From Larimichthys crocea (lineage: Eukaryota > Chordata > Actinopteri > Sciaenidae), in the NCBI RefSeq assembly GCF_000972845.2, contig NW_020859554.1:28375-92374 (forward strand): a DNA stretch of 64,000 nucleotides. Reading direction: 5' to 3'. Below, piece after piece: positions 61,000 through 64,000 of this stretch. The notes under the pieces were generated by a model. It had not been told where the DNA came from, searched no databases, and worked only from the letters and a program-made list of their open reading frames with translations. A program made the position numbers and the translations under genes. The first letter of the stretch is position 1, and each line of letters starts with the position of its first letter.

Positions 61000-62165
61000 C
61001 ATGTATTTACAGCTAGCGCTAATGTGCCTAGTCCGCTCTGCTGTCTCTGTCGGATTTACACCCGACAAGTTCAAATGAAGCCAAATAACTGCTCAAATGG
61101 CCGCCACCGCTTCGCAACTGTTTTAGTTGGAACATGCCAGTTGGAACATCCTGACAGAGAGAGCGGACAACTGCTATGAGAACATGCCCTCGAAGAGGAG
61201 GGCTTATGGCCAAAACCGTATTTCCAATATTGAACCCCGACATAACTGGGGGCATGCATGCCTTCCTGCTCGTTTTTACATATTTATTTGTGTCGGATTA
61301 AATGAATAGCAAAAGTGCCTCAGAGCAAAGAGAGAGAACGTTACTTCTGCCTTCCTTTAAGAAAAATTTCCCTCTTGTTTTAACATGGGAGTGAATGAGG
61401 CCTGAGGCTGGAAGGGAGTACTCGACAGTTAGCCCGTGTATGGAAGCCAAAAACTATGGAAAGAGGAACACAGCTTTAACAGTCGTTATCACTTTCGCTC
61501 ACTCTCTAATTTTCCTACATTTGAGGGGATATATGCTGTAGTGGGGCCATTTAGGCCACGGGGTAGCTCGAATACGTTTTATTTTTTCCCAGATTTTTCT
61601 CCCTGCCTCACTCTAGCTGTGATGTGTCATCCACTCTCGCTCAAAATTCCACGCCACATACCACCACCCATTATAAACCCAGAAATTTGACTAAAAACTG
61701 CTCCAAGTTGCACGCCTTGATAGTTTAAAAACAGGTTTTTTAAAACGCTTGATGGAGTGTCGGACATCCCTGATACTAGGGAAGCATACTCCCGTTTTAA
61801 GTTCAAATGCAGTTCTCGGTGGTGAAAGTATTTCCAGAGCAGTTCATTGTTTGAAAATGTATTGTTGAAATGTTACTTTTTTTCAGCGCCCCTCCCCATT
61901 CATTCCCTATGGGAAATTTTTCGCAGTTTTTCCAGACAATACATTCACGAAAAAAACACGCGAATCTATTAGAAAGTAATAGACTCGATTCGGGCAAGGG
62001 TATCAAGACGCATCGTTTTGATTATATTAATTTGTTGGGGTCCTCTCAACCGCTGCGGGCCGCATTATGTTCGAAACAAAAAGGGCGGGAGGGGAAAATG
62101 AATAATAATGCCATGAAACCGCACAGACGAACAATAGTTGACGAGTGCCTACGGCACTGCTTGTT
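61000..62165 (-). mobile_element. Helentron/HINE-like body (right arm)
   Basis: Inverse of 47430-48480. It includes the body's CCCTATGGGAAATTTTTCGC at 61905 and the 5' hairpin GAGTGCCTACGGCACTGC at 62142. Confidence 0.65.
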
Positions 62166-62240
62166 TTGTTTACAGGCGATCTGCACATTCCCATATGTGC
62201 GGACAGGTTACAGTATAGCAGCAACGGACCAACTGCTCAG

Positions 62241-62945
62241 TAGAGTTGTCACGATACCAAATGCGTAACCCACGATACATACCCGACAACGTTCGCGGGC
62301 CGGGTTATTATCGACGATACGCGGCCTTTTTTTTTCTTATTATTTTAATAAATGGCATGTCTTTGTACAAGTTAGTTTGAAACAATGACGTTTGTTTTTT
62401 AAGCCAACAATCTAGTGTTGACATGACGCAAGAACGCCACTGCAGATTCATGCTCGGGCCCGGTGCTTCTGCCATGGTGAGTGGTTTTTTGGGTTTCTCG
62501 TGTCTGGTCGAGACAGAACTTTAGCTTGTTGTTTGTTTTTGAAGCGCGTTTTCTATCGAAGCGGAGCTTCTCGCGGAGTTCGTTCTTGCGGCAGAAGAAA
62601 CCACACGAAACAGCCAATCAGCTAACAGACGTGCGGACCCCGCGTGCGGAAACAGCCTTATCATATCTTCTGGAAACGTCACAGTAACAGGCAAAAACAG
62701 GCCAATCATTCAGCAGCTTTGTGAGTTCGGTTGTGGTCCCTGTTGCGTTTGTTTACAACGGAGTAGCATGCAGTGCAGTGAGAAGCCGGAGGAGGCGGCC
62801 GCTATGTTGCGGAGACTGGCACGGTAGTATATAATCACCAGTAGTACCGTCGCTGAAAAATTTCTAGTCTCGTAGCGACGGTTATGATTGGCACAGCGGG
62901 CCTACCTTTGTTGTCTACCCGTTGGTATCGTGCAACTCTACTTCT
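62241..62945 (-). mobile_element. hAT element, inverted copy
   Basis: Inverse of 46687-47362. Begins TAGAGTTGTCACGATACC at 62241 after CTGCTCAG; the other flank is corrupted (CTTCTCCAG). Confidence 0.75.
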
Positions 62946-62969
62946 CCAGTGAGGCGTCTGTGTAATATT

Positions 62970-63650
62970 CTATGGATCTATCATAACTAAAGGAGAGTCG
63001 GGCATATATGTATATGAGCTATTCTCTAACGAAGGGAGTCTATGTTCATTATATGTCTATGATATATTACTAAATAAGGAGAGGGAGCGAGAGCATATCT
63101 GTGTCTTATCTCTTTTACTACCTAATACCCGGCGAGTCTTGTTGCATATATGTCTATGATCGATCCTACCTAAAGGAGGTCTGTGGTGGTAAAGATGGGA
63201 TAAGGACGCTTTTAGGCGGGAAAATTAATTTTAAAAAAGTTGCCCCGACTGCTTCGTTGGACAAAACAAGGAAAAATTGCCACAGTTGCGCAAAGTCCGA
63301 ATTTAAATTCACAAGAAGTTAACACGACCTTTAACATCATTCTCACCTTCAAAGCCAAAAAACCCAGTTTTTACACTACAGAGTGTGCACCCTCAGTATA
63401 TTTCTTATTCTGGCTTTTTCTGTTTGCACTGTGCATATGTGAACTTAAGCCAATAACACTGAATTAATTCCTATACCTTTTCTGAGTTTATTTCTACATT
63501 AATTTGATCATTTTACATAACTAAATTATTCATTATACGCCTTACGCTTCAGTCTCCGAACAAATGCATTAATTTTATGAACATTTATTGATAGATTAAT
63601 CGCGATTTTTGCGATTACTTAGTTAATTTTTTCATCGATGACAGCCCTAA

Positions 63651-63690
<40 letters not shown>

Positions 63691-63730
63691 ATAATCTATA
63701 TAATCTCATATATATGTATAGTGTGTGTTG
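62970..63730 (-). repeat. inverted minisatellite, hAT fragment and TA/GT microsatellite
   Basis: Mirror of 45930-46672: CTAAAGGAG/TCTATGAT minisatellite copies, then the hAT-like piece ending AGCCCTAAATATAT at 63643-63656, then (TA)n(GT)n. Confidence 0.8.
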
Positions 63731-64000
63731 TGTGGTATGTATGTATTACACGTAGTGCTCTTATTCAGAAAACCTCATGTCACATCTACATTTATAATTC
63801 ATCACTTTTAAAGTTACACCGTTGTTTTCGGTGCTGTGTTCCCAGATTATTAGTGTGTGTGTGAATGGGGTTGTCATAAGAGACATTAACTTAAAGCACT
63901 TTGTCAAAAGGCGCTTATTGAAGTTAGTCCATTTCCTGTATTAGTTTACGGCAGATTGCCATTCCAATCTGGCAGGCTGACGTCGACATACGATTCAGCG

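Larger units (their letters stand above)
45691..64000. repeat. giant imperfect palindrome, >18 kb, reaching the window edge
   Basis: CGCTGAATCG at 45694 and its inverse at 63990-63999 bound the visible part. Inverted matches run throughout: TAAAGCGCCTTTCTACAAAG (45762) versus 63893-63921; the hAT terminus at 46026 versus 63650; the element at 46687 versus 62241; and the CT/CA block at 48534 versus 60595. The arms meet around a ~150-base spacer at 54060-54210. They differ by numerous small indels, and the right arm is ~1.4 kb longer. Confidence 0.9.

Noticed and set aside
1..64000. tRNA or rRNA genes
   Set aside because: No cloverleaf with A/B boxes or rRNA-like blocks noticed by eye in this window.

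Overview
This window is vertebrate nuclear DNA, most likely from a ray-finned (percomorph-type) teleost. It is dominated by introns and transposons, with no operons or bacterial-style gene packing. The teleost call rests on a Rex3 retrotransposon, a DIRS element with inverted termini, several hAT elements with 8-bp target duplications, Tc1 remnants and typical fish LINE tails. All calls are by eye; no database search was run.

Region 1 (1-31.1 kb) holds the 3' portion of one protein-coding gene on the + strand. I identify it as cep85l (centrosomal protein 85-like) from the remembered vertebrate protein. Ten exons are well supported by conserved peptide order, GT/AG sites and compatible phases, from 541 to a stop at 31109-31111. 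An eleventh, 34-codon exon at 14270-14371 is tentative. The 5' exons lie upstream of the window. The introns carry many transposons: a 2.6-kb long-TIR element, hAT elements, Tc1 remnants, LINE pieces and two copies of a Helentron/HINE-like family with arrays of 5' hairpins and a TTAACATGCTAATG minisatellite core. The last intron holds a three-level nest: a DIRS element (21.74-30.17 kb), split by a solo LTR (4-bp duplication), split in turn by Rex3 (12-bp duplication).

Region 2 (31.1-37.4 kb) is mostly single-copy-looking intergenic DNA with no gene I can support; about 33.75-34.08 kb is CpG-rich.

Region 3 (37.4-64 kb) is structurally odd. A 2-kb palindrome (37.4-39.5 kb) surrounds a 10-N gap and a hAT-like terminus. 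It runs into a ~3.3-kb tandem duplication (39.0-42.4 and 42.4-45.7 kb) whose second copy is full of single-base indels. An ~18-kb palindrome follows (45.69 kb to the window edge, centre ~54.14 kb), made of the Helentron-like body and its minisatellite. Its right arm contains an unmirrored 1-kb segment almost purely of G and T. The noise and symmetry suggest uncorrected long-read or fold-back assembly problems, perhaps over a real repeat array.

The most novel biology here is the Helentron/HINE-like family: near-terminal inverted repeats, a 3' hairpin followed by CTAG, interchangeable 5' hairpin modules and a minisatellite core. The ordering of its 5' modules (a-b-a-c-a-b-a) is particularly striking.
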